The notes under the pieces: model-generated | What the model was told of the DNA's origin: nothing | Database searches by the model: none | The model's input: only the letters and a program-made list of their open reading frames with translations | Source: Flavobacterium ginsengisoli | Lineage (GTDB): Bacteria; Bacteroidota; Bacteroidia; Flavobacteriales; Flavobacteriaceae | Length of the DNA stretch: 64,000 bases | Reading direction: 5' to 3' | Assembly: GCF_029625315.1 (NCBI RefSeq) | Contig: NZ_CP121110.1 | Coordinates: 496,001-560,000, forward strand | Program-made: the position numbers and the translations under genes | Shown here: positions 1 to 9,841 of the stretch, piece after piece | Position numbering within the stretch: the stretch's first letter is position 1 | Layout: each line of letters starts with the position of its first letter

Positions 1-1
1 T

Positions 2-1423
2 GCCGACGGTTCAAAATTTCAATACAACAGAGTATCTTTCTTTAGCAGGTTAAATTACTCTTACAACGATCGTTACTTACTTCAAGTAACAGTTAGAAAA
101 GATGGTTCTTCTAAATTTGGAGAAGACAGCCGTTGGGGAACTTTCCCATCTATTGCTTTAGGATGGAAAATCGAGCAAGAAGATTTCTTTCCAAAAGACA
201 TGATTCTTTCTACTTTAAAATTAAGAGCAAGCTGGGGACAATTGGGTAACGAAGCGGCTTTAGGTTATTATTCTGCAAATACATTAATTAAAACAGGTAA
301 TACTTTAGGAAACGGTTATGTTCAAGGTATAGGAAGCAATCCTTGGCCAGGAAGTATTGCAACAGCATTAGAAAATAGAAATTTGCAATGGGAAACCACA
401 GATTCTAAAAACATCGGTATCGATTATACGCTATTAAAAGGAAAAATCAGCGGTTCGATGAACTATTACCATAATGTTACAGACAACTTATTGATTACGA
501 AAAAACTTGCTCCATCTGCCGGAATCGATGATCCAGTTCTTAACGTAGGTAAAATTAGCAACAGCGGATTCGAATTTGAAGTAAATTACCGTGATCAAGT
601 TAATGAATTTAAATATAATGCAGGATTAAACCTTACTACGCTTAAAAATAGGGTAGAAGAATTGGCAAACGACGGACAAACTATTTACGGAGAAGGATTA
701 AAATACGGAGACGAACACTTTCCAACTCAGGCTCGCGTTGGAAGTCCAATTAGCGGATTCTATTTATACAAAACAGATGGTATTTTCCAATCTGCTGACG
801 AAGTTGCCGCACATAACAAAAATGGAGTTTTATTACAGCCAAACGCTAAACCTGGAGACATTCGTTTCAAAGATTTGAACGGAGATGGTGTTATCGATGA
901 AAAAGATAAAGCTTATGCAGGAACAGGATTGCCAAAACTAGAAGTAAACCTTAGCTTAGGTGCAAGTTACAAAGGATTTGATTTTTCTGCTTTGATAGGA
1001 AGCGGTTGGGGCAATAAGTTATACAACGGAAACAGATATTTCTATGAGTCTATGAATTCAGGAACAAATATGCTGGCTTCTACACTTAATTCATGGACAC
1101 CAGAAAATCATAGTAATATACCACGTGCCGTATTGCAAGATCCTAACGGAAACAGTCGTGAATCAGATCGTTTTCTTGAAAGCGGAGACTTCATCAGAAT
1201 GCGCCAATTGCAACTTGGGTATACTATTCCAAGCAAAATGTTAGGCAAAGCAAAAATTGATAAACTTAGAATTTATATAAGCGCCGAGAACTTGTTTACT
1301 ATCACCAATTACTCAGGTATCGATCCTGAATTCTCACGAGCTTCAGTAATTGATACTGGTGTAGACCGTTTTGTTTATCCATTTACAAGATCATTTGTTT
1401 CTGGTATTCAGTATATATTTTAA
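2..1423 (+). CDS. SusC-family TonB-dependent receptor, C-terminal part
   Basis: Outer-membrane TonB-dependent transporter of the SusC/RagA type, cut by the window start. The frame is open from base 2, so the first in-frame ATG at 200 is internal. About 473 residues are visible, all from the 22-strand barrel. Family features include the segment RKDGSSKFGEDSRWGTFPSI, the DLNGDGVIDEKDK loop, the late QLQLGYTIPSKML strand, and a C-terminus ending in Phe (SGIQYIF), as usual for barrels inserted by BAM. A SusD gene follows after 22 bases, so the two form the usual receptor/lipoprotein lid pair. The following glycosidases suggest a glycan substrate, but the part seen does not say which one. Confidence 0.95.
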   Translation, partial: ADGSKFQYNRVSFFSRLNYSYNDRYLLQVTVRKDGSSKFGEDSRWGTFPSIALGWKIEQEDFFPKDMILSTLKLRASWGQLGNEAALGYYSANTLIKTGNTLGNGYVQGIGSNPWPGSIATALENRNLQWETTDSKNIGIDYTLLKGKISGSMNYYHNVTDNLLITKKLAPSAGIDDPVLNVGKISNSGFEFEVNYRDQVNEFKYNAGLNLTTLKNRVEELANDGQTIYGEGLKYGDEHFPTQARVGSPISGFYLYKTDGIFQSADEVAAHNKNGVLLQPNAKPGDIRFKDLNGDGVIDEKDKAYAGTGLPKLEVNLSLGASYKGFDFSALIGSGWGNKLYNGNRYFYESMNSGTNMLASTLNSWTPENHSNIPRAVLQDPNGNSRESDRFLESGDFIRMRQLQLGYTIPSKMLGKAKIDKLRIYISAENLFTITNYSGIDPEFSRASVIDTGVDRFVYPFTRSFVSGIQYIF

Positions 1424-1445
1424 TTCTATTTAATAAGACACTATC

Positions 1446-2945
1446 ATGAAAAAGATATTTTTAATATTATCCACTATAGGTTTATTCACTTTTGCAAGTT
1501 GTGATGATTATCTGGATCAGCAATCGCCTGATCAGCTTACATCAGATAATTTCTGGAGAAACAAAGCTGACGCCGAATCAGCTTTAGCGACCACTTATTC
1601 TCAGTTAGAATGTGCGGTTGATGAGTGGGCTTTCGCCGAAGTAAAATGGCCAGTTGAGGCTTATCGTGAAGACATAAACGAATTAGGAAGCGATGCATTG
1701 AACTACCAAAACTGGGTAGAACTTTCGACTTTTACGTACACCAACGGAAACAGTCAGTTTACTAGTTATTGGAAAATTAATTATAGAGGAATCAGTAATG
1801 CCAATCAGGTTATTGATAAGTTACCACAGGTTCCTTCAGATAAAATAACTGATGCAGACCGCAAACAAATTGAAGCCGAAGCTCGTTTTTTACGTGCTTA
1901 CTATCATATGAAACTTATTCTTAACTGGAATCAAATCTATATTAGAAATAAATATGTTACTAAAGAAAGCGATTTGAATATTCCTTTGTCAACACGTGCA
2001 GAAGCTTGGGATTTTATTATAAACGAGTTTAAAGCTGTAGCCGATGTTTTACCAGCAAAACAATCAGCAGATAAAACAGGACGCGCAACAAGCGGTGCAG
2101 CAAACAGTTATTTAGGATTTGCATATTTAACAAGAGCCTATGAAGAAACAGCTCAAAAACAAACTTTCTTAAATGACGCACTTACAGCATTTAGCAAAGT
2201 ACAAGGTTATGAACTAGTTAAAGATTATGTTTCTATGTTTGACGGAACAACCAAAAACACAAAAGAATCGATCTTTGAACTTCAATTTTCAGAAACTACA
2301 GCAAACGGAGCATTTTATCGTAATGCACTTCATTATTGGATGGCAGCTTCTGAACTTGGCGGATGGGATGAAATTCTTCCGAGTCCAATGCTAGTAAATG
2401 AATTCAAAAAAGAAGGAAAAATTGCGACTACAGGAAACTACGATTCACGTTTTTACAGTACCATTTTCTTTAAAGATCCTTATTTTAATAACCCTAGCAA
2501 TCCATTGGTATTAGGAACTACATATGATGATAAATTTGGAGATACAGACAAACCAGTATATCGTAAATATATTCCGAGTACACAGGAAAAAATGGATCAA
2601 GAATTTACAGCGATCAATATTCCTTTGATGAGATATTCGAATGTATTGCTAATGCAGGCCGAAGCTTTAAATGAATTAGGACGTCCAGGAGAAGCTATTC
2701 CGTATATTAATAAAGTTCGCGAAAGAGCAGACATGCCAGCAATGACAGGAACAACCACAGCAGAAGTAAAAGCACAAATAGAGCACGAAAGAATTTTAGA
2801 ATTCCCTCTTGAAAATTATCGCTTTTATGATTTGCGTCGTTGGGGAAAAACAAAAGAAGCGCTTGATGCTGTTGGAAGAACAGGTTTTGATGTCGCAAAA
2901 AATAATTTTTATCCAATTCCATTGACAGAATTGCAAACGAATTAA
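1446..2945 (+). CDS. SusD/RagB-family outer-membrane lipoprotein
   Basis: Surface glycan-binding lipoprotein that forms the lid of the SusC transporter encoded just upstream. The 499-residue protein starts with a lipoprotein signal (MKKIFLILSTIGLFTFASC; Cys19 would be lipidated) followed by the typical DDYLDQQSPDQLT start of mature SusD. TPR-like helical segments follow (ARFLRAYYHMKLI), and the SusD C-terminal region (ERILEFPLENYRFYDLRRWG, then FYPIPLTELQTN) ends the protein. Length and ends match the family, so it looks complete. The ligand cannot be read from the sequence. Confidence 0.95.
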   Translation: MKKIFLILSTIGLFTFASCDDYLDQQSPDQLTSDNFWRNKADAESALATTYSQLECAVDEWAFAEVKWPVEAYREDINELGSDALNYQNWVELSTFTYTNGNSQFTSYWKINYRGISNANQVIDKLPQVPSDKITDADRKQIEAEARFLRAYYHMKLILNWNQIYIRNKYVTKESDLNIPLSTRAEAWDFIINEFKAVADVLPAKQSADKTGRATSGAANSYLGFAYLTRAYEETAQKQTFLNDALTAFSKVQGYELVKDYVSMFDGTTKNTKESIFELQFSETTANGAFYRNALHYWMAASELGGWDEILPSPMLVNEFKKEGKIATTGNYDSRFYSTIFFKDPYFNNPSNPLVLGTTYDDKFGDTDKPVYRKYIPSTQEKMDQEFTAINIPLMRYSNVLLMQAEALNELGRPGEAIPYINKVRERADMPAMTGTTTAEVKAQIEHERILEFPLENYRFYDLRRWGKTKEALDAVGRTGFDVAKNNFYPIPLTELQTN

Positions 2946-2967
2946 TTCTCGAAATGATTTAAATTTC

Positions 2968-3004
2968 AAAAAGAATAGCCTATATTTCTTGGGCTATTCT
3001 TTTT
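2968..3004 (+). terminator. Intrinsic terminator after susD
   Basis: A 13-base inverted repeat (AAAAAGAATAGCC and GGCTATTCTTTTT) with an 11-nt loop and a T-run on the right. It lies between susD and the GH63 gene, so the glycosidase may have its own promoter or depend on read-through. Confidence 0.75.
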
Positions 3005-3078
3005 GTCTAAAGATTATCGATCTTGCCAATAAAAAGAGCAAGACTTTATCTAAATAATAACAAAAACAAACATAAAAC

Positions 3079-5089
3079 ATGAACAAAAAGAACATACTTT
3101 TTATTCTTGCTTCCTTTTTTATAATACAGGCAGGTTGGTCTCAAAAGAGCTTTCCAAATTTAGAGTCAGGCAAAAACAGTATCAATTTTAAAGGAGATCC
3201 AAAAAATGCTACAGATAGAAAATCATTGGCATTTTCAGATAAAGGCGCTTGGTTCGGATTTGGGTTTTTAGAACCATCAGAAATTCAAGCAGGATTTTCA
3301 GGACCTTTCTTAATGACTGAACAGAATGGCGTTTGGTTAAGTTCTTCTTTTGTTTCATTACAGCTAAAAGACGAAAACAAACAAGAAATCATCAACTGGA
3401 AAAATTCATTGGTCGCACAAAATAGCTACAACAGCCATTTAGAACAGCAATTTAAAAATGAAAAACTAGAAGTAAAACAGCAATTAGTGTTTTTATCAGG
3501 GCATTCGGCTTTACAGAAAACAGCGATTACCAATAAAACAGCTAAACCACTAACTATTTTTCCTTCTTATAATGCAACTTTGTTTTTAGATGATTTACAA
3601 CTATCAAATGAAAACAATGTTTTAAAAATCACTTCTGCTAAAAGTATTGCTGTAGGTTACATTCAATTCTTGAAAACAAAATCAGAAATTGAAATTTCGA
3701 AACAAGGATACCAAGCGCAGACAGAAAAGTTGGTTTTAAAACCAAATGAAACAAAAGAAATAATTGTTTCTCAAAGTTTTATTTTTCCACAATATTCATG
3801 GAAAACCGAAAACGAGACAATACAAAAAACGGTTTTTAATACACTGCTTAACAACACGCAAAAAGAAAAAGAAAAGCAATTATCGCAATTAATTGCCAAA
3901 AAGAAAACCATTTATAAAGATCAGATTTATTCTGATTTGATAGCAAAATTGGCACTAACATTACAAACCAACACTAGAATTGCAGCAGAAGGATTAAAGC
4001 ATGGCGGTCTTTTTCCGAGTTACAATTACGAATGGTTTCATGGTTTTTGGGCTTGGGACAGCTGGAAACACGCTGTTGCAGTTTCAAATTATGATTCGGA
4101 GTTAGCCAAAAATCAAATGCGTGCTTTATTTGATTATCAAGAGCCAAATGGTTTTATTCCAGATTGCATTTACAGAAACAATGATCTAGAAGAAAATAAT
4201 TACCGAAACACAAAAGCACCTCTTGCGGCTTGGGCAATTTGGAAAATTTATGAAAAAACAAAGGATATTAATTTTCTAAAAGAGTTTTATCCGAAGTTAA
4301 AATTATACCATAATTGGTGGTACAAAGAACGAGATCATGATCAGGATGGTTTATGCGAATTTGGTTCTACAGATGGAACTGTGATTGCGGCAAAGTGGGA
4401 AAGCGGAATGGATAATGCAGTTCGTTTTGATGAAAGTAAAATTCTAAAAAACGGAGAAAAAGCATATTCATTAGATCAGGAAAGTGTTGATCTGAATTCA
4501 TTTTTATTTGCAGAGAAAAACTTTTTAAGTAAAATGGCAAGCAGACTTTAAAACTGAGTGTCGAAGCAAAAAAATGGAATGAAGAAAGTGCTCGCACTAA
4601 AAATGAAAATTCAAAATCAGTTTTGGGATGCTTGCAACAGGCTGGTTTTATGATACAACCATTGACGGAAAAACATTGATAAAAGCAATGGGATGCGAAG
4701 GATATTGTCCAATTTGGGCAGAAGTCGCTTCTGCAGAACAAGTGAAAGCGGCAAAAATTAATATGCTGGATTCGGCAAGTTTGAACACTTTTGTCCCTTT
4801 ACCAACATTGGTCGCAAATCATCCTAAATTTAAGCCAGATAATGGCTATTGGAGAGGACCTGTTTGGTTGGATCAAAGTTACTTTGGAATTAACGGACTA
4901 GAAAAATATGGCTATACAAAAGAAGCAAATGAGTTAGCGCATAAACTGATTCATAATGCAGAAGGAGTTGTGGATAAAGGAACTTCTATTAGAGAAAATT
5001 ATCAGCCCGTTACAGGAAAAGGATTAGAAGCTTTTAATTTTAGCTGGTCTGCGTCGCATTATTTAATGTCGCTTTTGGAGGATAAATAA
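3079..5089 (+). CDS. GH63/MGH1-type (alpha/alpha)6 glycosidase, four apparent frameshifts
   Basis: Secreted glycoside hydrolase with an N-terminal beta-sandwich and a C-terminal (alpha/alpha)6 barrel, in the GH63/trehalase-like superfamily. Signal peptide at 1-21 (MNKKNILFILASFFIIQAGW). The barrel starts near residue 310 with GLFPSYNYEWFHGFWAWDSW and holds the acidic motifs ERDHDQDGLCEFGSTDGT and AAKWESGMDNAVRFD. As read, the frame is lost at 4537-4635. Removing one extra base from each of four sites (GCAAGC 4537, GCAGAC 4541, GCTCGC 4590, GCTTGC 4630) restores GCAGC/GCTGC each time. The result is one 668-residue protein running through EAKKWNEESAALKMKIQNQ to ATGWFYDTTIDG. The start ATG is followed directly by the signal peptide. 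GH37-like trehalase or mannosidase activity cannot be excluded; the linkage specificity is not visible. Confidence 0.8.
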
Positions 5090-5125
5090 ACATCCAACAT
5101 TTCATTAATACCAAAACTATAAAAT

Positions 5126-7261
5126 ATGTTTAACTACAATATATCTTTCAGAAAATTAATAATGGCAGGATTGCTTGTTGCAAGCTGTCATTCAATTCCT
5201 CTTTTTGCCCAAAACAAAAAAAATACAGTTTCAGAAAATAAAGATCCGCAGCTGTTTTTTCTCAAAGGCAGATTTAATGCAAATAGGGGTTTATTATTAT
5301 CCGGAACAATGGCCGAGAGAACAATGGGAACGCGATTTAAAAAATATTAAAAAACTAGGATTTGAGTTTACGCATTTTGCCGAATTTGCGTGGACTTTTA
5401 TGGAGCCTGAAGAAGGAAAATACGATTTCAAATGGCTAGATGATGCTTTGGCAATTGCAGAAAAAGCAGGTCTAAAAGTAATTCTTTGCACACCTACGCC
5501 AACACCTCCAGCTTGGATGGGAGAAAAATATCCTGAGATTTATCTAGTCGATGCAAGTGGACGCAGAAGAGAACATGGAAATAGAGCGAATCAATCTGTA
5601 TCTAATGAAAAATACAGAGAATTTGTAGAGAAAATTGTTTCTGAATTAGGAAAAAGATACGGCAAGAATAAAAATATCATAGGCTGGCAAGTAGATAATG
5701 AACCTGGCGCACCAGACGATTTTAGTCCTTCGGCACAAAAAGGATTTCAGGAATGGCTTAAAGCAAAATACGGAACAATCGAAAAATTGAATACCGAATG
5801 GGTAGCTAGTTTCTGGAGTATCAGATATAATAATTTTGAGCAGATTGCAATTCCAAATGCGGAGATTTATTCTGAAGACAAACTAAGCCCGCACGCTGTT
5901 TTGGATTTCAAAAGATATACGGCAGATTCGCAAGCAGAATATTTAAATCTGCAAGCCGAAACACTTCGAAAATATATCGATCCAAAACAATGGGTAACAA
6001 CAAATTATACCAATGTAGTGTATGGTGCAGATCCAAGAAGAACAGATAAAATGGATTTTGCCACTTATACAATGTATCCAGTTAGCGGAAGAAATACATT
6101 AGGAGGACAGAATTTCAGAATGGGATCTCCAAACAAAATCATGGAAGCCAATGATTATTATCGATCTATAAATGGCGTTACTGGAGTTATGGAAATGCAG
6201 CCAGGACAAGTAAACTGGGCAAGTATTAATCCGCAATTGCTTCCAGGAACCGTTCACATGTGGATTTCTCAGGCTTTTGGCGGAGGTTGTTCATTTACTT
6301 GTACGTATAGATACAGACATCCTCTAGGAAGCGACGAAATGTATCATGACGGAATTGTTGGAACTGATGGAGTAACTTTATCAACGGGAGGAAAAGAGTT
6401 TGTACAGTCAATCGAAGACATGAAATTGCTTCGTAAAGAATACAATTCAAAAGCGACGATTCCGCAGGAAATTGCAAAAAGGAAAACAGGATTTTTATGG
6501 AGCCATGAAAATCTTTGGGATTTGGAAAACCAAAAACAAACTGAATTCTGGAATACATGGAGACATAGAAATACGTATACCTCGGCAATAAAATCAACAG
6601 GCGCGCCAATGGATTTTATTACAGAAGAAAGCGATTTTTCGGCTTATCCATTTATTGTGGCGCCAGCGTATCAATTAGTTGATCAAAAGTTGGTTGACAA
6701 ATGGACAAAATATGTTGAAAATGGAGGAAATTTAATTCTTTCTTGCCGAACAGGTCAGAAGGATAAAAACGGACATTTTTTTGAAGCGAATTGGAACGCA
6801 CCAATTGTACCTTTAATCGGAGCTGACGTTGAATTTTTTGATATGTTAGTTGAAGATGTAAACGGAACAGTAAATTCTGGAAGCAATACCTACAAATGGA
6901 ATGCTTGGGCAGACGTTTTAAATCCGAAACAAGGCACAGAAGTTTTAGCCACTTATGCCGATCAGTTTTACAAAGGAAAAGCACTGCAATTACAAGAAAA
7001 CTAGGAAAAGGAACCGTTACTTATATTGGAGCAGAAAGTAAAGATGGAAATTTGGAAAGAGAAGTTGTTCGAAAAGTTTATGAGAATGCAAAAGTAGCCA
7101 TCGAAAACTTTCCAAAAGGTGTTTATGTAGAATGGAGAGACGGCTTTTTTGTTGGGGTAAATTATACCAATGAAACAATTAATCTGCCTATTCCCGCAGG
7201 AAGTAAAATTTTAGTTGGACAAAATCCACTAGAACCAGCTCAGGCTGTAATTTGGAAATAG
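5126..7261 (+). CDS. GH42-type beta-galactosidase, two apparent frameshifts
   Basis: Exported glycoside hydrolase of family 42, which releases terminal beta-galactose. The signal peptide lies at about residues 1-29 (ending in SIPLFAQ) and the TIM barrel starts with QIGVYYYPEQWPREQWERDL. The acid/base Glu is in GWQVDNEPG, the nucleophile Glu in GVMEMQPGQVNW, and a beta-galactosidase trimerisation-like domain with KLGKGTVTYIG follows. One extra base near 5255-5266 (T6 run or the GG after it) separates the signal peptide from the barrel. GCACTGC at 6981-6987 interrupts the C-terminal part. Reading the latter as GCAGC gives KGKAAITRKLGKG, the expected family sequence. Correcting both gives 710 residues. 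It sits 36 bases after the GH63 gene and probably shares its transcript. Confidence 0.87.
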
Positions 7262-7276
7262 AATAAAATAAAGTTT

Positions 7277-7357
7277 GCCACGAATTGCACGAATTAGATA
7301 CTTGTAGAACAACTTAAAAAAAGAAAAAAATTAGTGCAAATTCATGAGATTAGTGGC
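7277..7357. repeat. Imperfect inverted repeat, REP/MITE-like
   Basis: The intergenic piece begins GCCACGAATTGCACGAATT and ends with a degenerate complement closing in ATTAGTGGC, forming an imperfect hairpin with GCCAC/GTGGC tips. Small gene-spacing repeats with this kind of tip occur in Flavobacterium genomes, to my recollection. Only this one copy is seen in the window, so the repeat nature is inferred. Confidence 0.45.
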
Positions 7358-7392
7358 TAAAAAAAATAAAAAACAACTTTAAAAGAATACCA

Positions 7393-9690
7393 ATGAATTT
7401 TTCAGAAGCAATTATTCAAGATTTAGTAAAAGAACATTACGGTTTTAGCGTAACCGTAAAAGCATTAAACGGGTATGATGAATTGAATTTTCTTTTATCA
7501 AATGAGAAAAATGAAAAATACATTCTAAAAGTATCCAACGAAAGTCATCCGTTTCCTTTTTTAGAAGCGCAAGCGGCCATTATAAGACATCTTACAAAAA
7601 GCATTATTTCAGATTGTTTTCAGCATTTTTGCATCAACAAAAAAGGAGAGGAGCTTACAAAAATAGTAACAGATTCTCAAACCTATTATATCCGAATTTT
7701 AAACTTTTTAGAAGGCGTTTTCTGGGTAGATGAAAAAAACAAAACAACTGAATTGCATTATAATTTAGGTTCATTTTTGGGTAACATGGATCGTGCTTTG
7801 GCTGATTTTTCGCATCCTGCAATGCATCGAAATTATACTTGGGATATTAGTAAAGCTAGTGAAGCAAGCGATAATTTGAAACACATTCTAAATCACGAAA
7901 GAAGGCGTATTGCAGGTTATTTTTTATTGCAGTTTGATACAGAAGTAGCACCGCAAATTCATCGATTGAGACATGCTTATATTCACAACGATGCTAACGA
8001 TTATAATGTTTTAGTGCAAGGAAATCGTGTTAACGGACTTATTGATTTTGGCGATATGGTTTATACAGCTTTAGTCAATAATTTGGCAATCGCCTGTACT
8101 TATGCAATGTTAGACGAGGAAGATCCATTGACTGTAGCGGTAAAAATTGTTGAAGGATATCATCATTCATATGCGCTTACTGAGCAGGAATTAGATTTAT
8201 TGTATTATTTAATCGCAGGAAGACTTTGTATTAGCGTAACGCAATCGGCTTATAATGCTTCATTAGACAGTAACAACGAACATCATTTTATTACTGAAAA
8301 ACCAGCTTGGGATTTATTATATAAACTAATAAAAATTAACCCGATCAAGGCGCAAGATGCGTTTAGAAAAGCTTGTGGTTTTGAAGGGTTAATTACAAAT
8401 GACGATTACTCAGAATTGCTTGAAATCAGAAAAAAGAAAATAGGCAGAAACCTGAGTATTGGTTACAAAGACAAACTAAAAATTGTAAAAGGAGCTTTGC
8501 AATATTTATATGATGACAAAGGAAGAACTTTTGTTGATTGTGTAAATAATCCTTCGCATGTTGGTCATTGTCATCCCGTTGTTGTTAGAAAAATGCAAAA
8601 GCAAATTGCAACTTTAAATACCAATACGAGATATTTGAATGATGCGATTACAGAATATGCAGAAAAACTAACTGCAACTTTACCAGAAAAACTTAGCGTT
8701 TGTTATTTTGTTAATTCAGGAAGTGAAGCCAATGATTTGGCGATTCGCATGAGCCGTCATTTTACCAAACAAAAGGATATTATTGTTTTAGATCATGCCT
8801 ACCACGGAACTTCGACAGTTGCAATGGAAATGAGTCCGTATAAATTTGACAGCAAAGGCGGTTCAGGGCAAATGCCTTGGATTCATAAAGCAATTAATCC
8901 AGATTTGTATCGTGGACCGTATAAATATGGAGATACTGAAGCCGGAGAAAAATATGCTGCCGATGTGCAAAGAATTATTGAAGATTTAAAAAACGAACAC
9001 AAAGCGCCAGCAGTATTTATTTGCGAAACTTTGTTGGGAGTTGGAGGACAAATTCCGTTGCCAGAAAATTATCTTAAAACAGTTTATCAATATGTTCGTG
9101 CCGCAGGAGGTGTTTGTATTGCAGATGAAGTTCAAGTTGGATTTGGAAGAATTGGAGATCATTTCTGGGGATTCGAATTGCAAAATGTCGTTCCTGATAT
9201 TGTTGTTTTAGGAAAACCAATAGGAAACGGACATCCGCTTGCAGCTGTTATTGTTACTGAGGAAATTGCAGAAGCCTTTAACAACGGATTAGAATATTTC
9301 AATACTTTCGGAGGAAATCCTGTTTCAATGACAACAGGATTGGCAGTTTTAGATGTAATTCAAGAAGAAGAAATGCAAAAGCATGCTCTAGAAACTGGAA
9401 ATTACTTGATGGATGGATTAAAAGGCTTAATGGCTAAATACCCAATTATAAGTGATGTTCGAGGGCATGGTTTGTTTATTGGTGCAGAAATGGTAAAAGA
9501 CAGAATTACGATGGAACCGGCTATTCCTGAAATTGATATTGTTGTTGAAAAAATAAAAGCAAAAGGCTATTTGTTGAGTACAGACGGACCTTTGCATAAT
9601 GTTTTAAAGATAAAACCGCCAATGCCATTCAACAAACAAAATGCTGATGAAATGGTTGAATTGCTAGATATTGCATTAAGCGAACTATAA
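7393..9690 (+). CDS. Fused APH-type kinase and class III PLP phospho-lyase (hydroxylysine/phosphoethanolamine type)
   Basis: Two-domain cytoplasmic protein of 765 residues. Residues 1 to about 330 form an aminoglycoside-phosphotransferase-like small-molecule kinase, with the catalytic loop [11 protein letters not shown] and the metal-binding segment [11 protein letters not shown]. Residues 340-765 are a class III aminotransferase-fold PLP enzyme, with the cofactor-binding [12 protein letters not shown] motif and Lys608 in [13 protein letters not shown] as likely Schiff-base lysine. Human relatives of the two halves are hydroxylysine kinase (HYKK/AGPHD1) and the ammoniophospholyases PHYKPL and ETNPPL. 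The fusion therefore suggests phosphorylation of an amino alcohol, then elimination of phosphate and ammonia. Candidate substrates are 5-hydroxylysine and ethanolamine. Some bacterial homologues carry an M23 domain between the halves; none is present here. A plain aminotransferase role is the main alternative. Confidence 0.8.
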   Translation: MNFSEAIIQDLVKEHYGFSVTVKALNGYDELNFLLSNEKNEKYILKVSNESHPFPFLEAQAAIIRHLTKSIISDCFQHFCINKKGEELTKIVTDSQTYYIRILNFLEGVFWVDEKNKTTELHYNLGSFLGNMDRALADFSHPAMHRNYTWDISKASEASDNLKHILNHERRRIAGYFLLQFDTEVAPQIHRLRHAYIHNDANDYNVLVQGNRVNGLIDFGDMVYTALVNNLAIACTYAMLDEEDPLTVAVKIVEGYHHSYALTEQELDLLYYLIAGRLCISVTQSAYNASLDSNNEHHFITEKPAWDLLYKLIKINPIKAQDAFRKACGFEGLITNDDYSELLEIRKKKIGRNLSIGYKDKLKIVKGALQYLYDDKGRTFVDCVNNPSHVGHCHPVVVRKMQKQIATLNTNTRYLNDAITEYAEKLTATLPEKLSVCYFVNSGSEANDLAIRMSRHFTKQKDIIVLDHAYHGTSTVAMEMSPYKFDSKGGSGQMPWIHKAINPDLYRGPYKYGDTEAGEKYAADVQRIIEDLKNEHKAPAVFICETLLGVGGQIPLPENYLKTVYQYVRAAGGVCIADEVQVGFGRIGDHFWGFELQNVVPDIVVLGKPIGNGHPLAAVIVTEEIAEAFNNGLEYFNTFGGNPVSMTTGLAVLDVIQEEEMQKHALETGNYLMDGLKGLMAKYPIISDVRGHGLFIGAEMVKDRITMEPAIPEIDIVVEKIKAKGYLLSTDGPLHNVLKIKPPMPFNKQNADEMVELLDIALSEL

Positions 9691-9841
9691 AATCTTTCCA
9701 TTAAAATAAAAAGTCTTCCGTTGTAAAAGACGGAAGCCTTCATTAGTTCTACACAACGATTTAAGCAAACAAAAATTAGCGACAGCTTTTCTCTTTTATC
9801 ATTTTTGGTAGAAGTGGATTTGTATACAATAAAGTAAAAAA

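Noticed and set aside
9715..9736. CTTCCGT/ACGGAAG hairpin as terminator of the kinase/lyase gene
   Set aside because: No T-run follows on the plus strand; the T-run lies on the other side, where no gene needs it. Its role is unclear.
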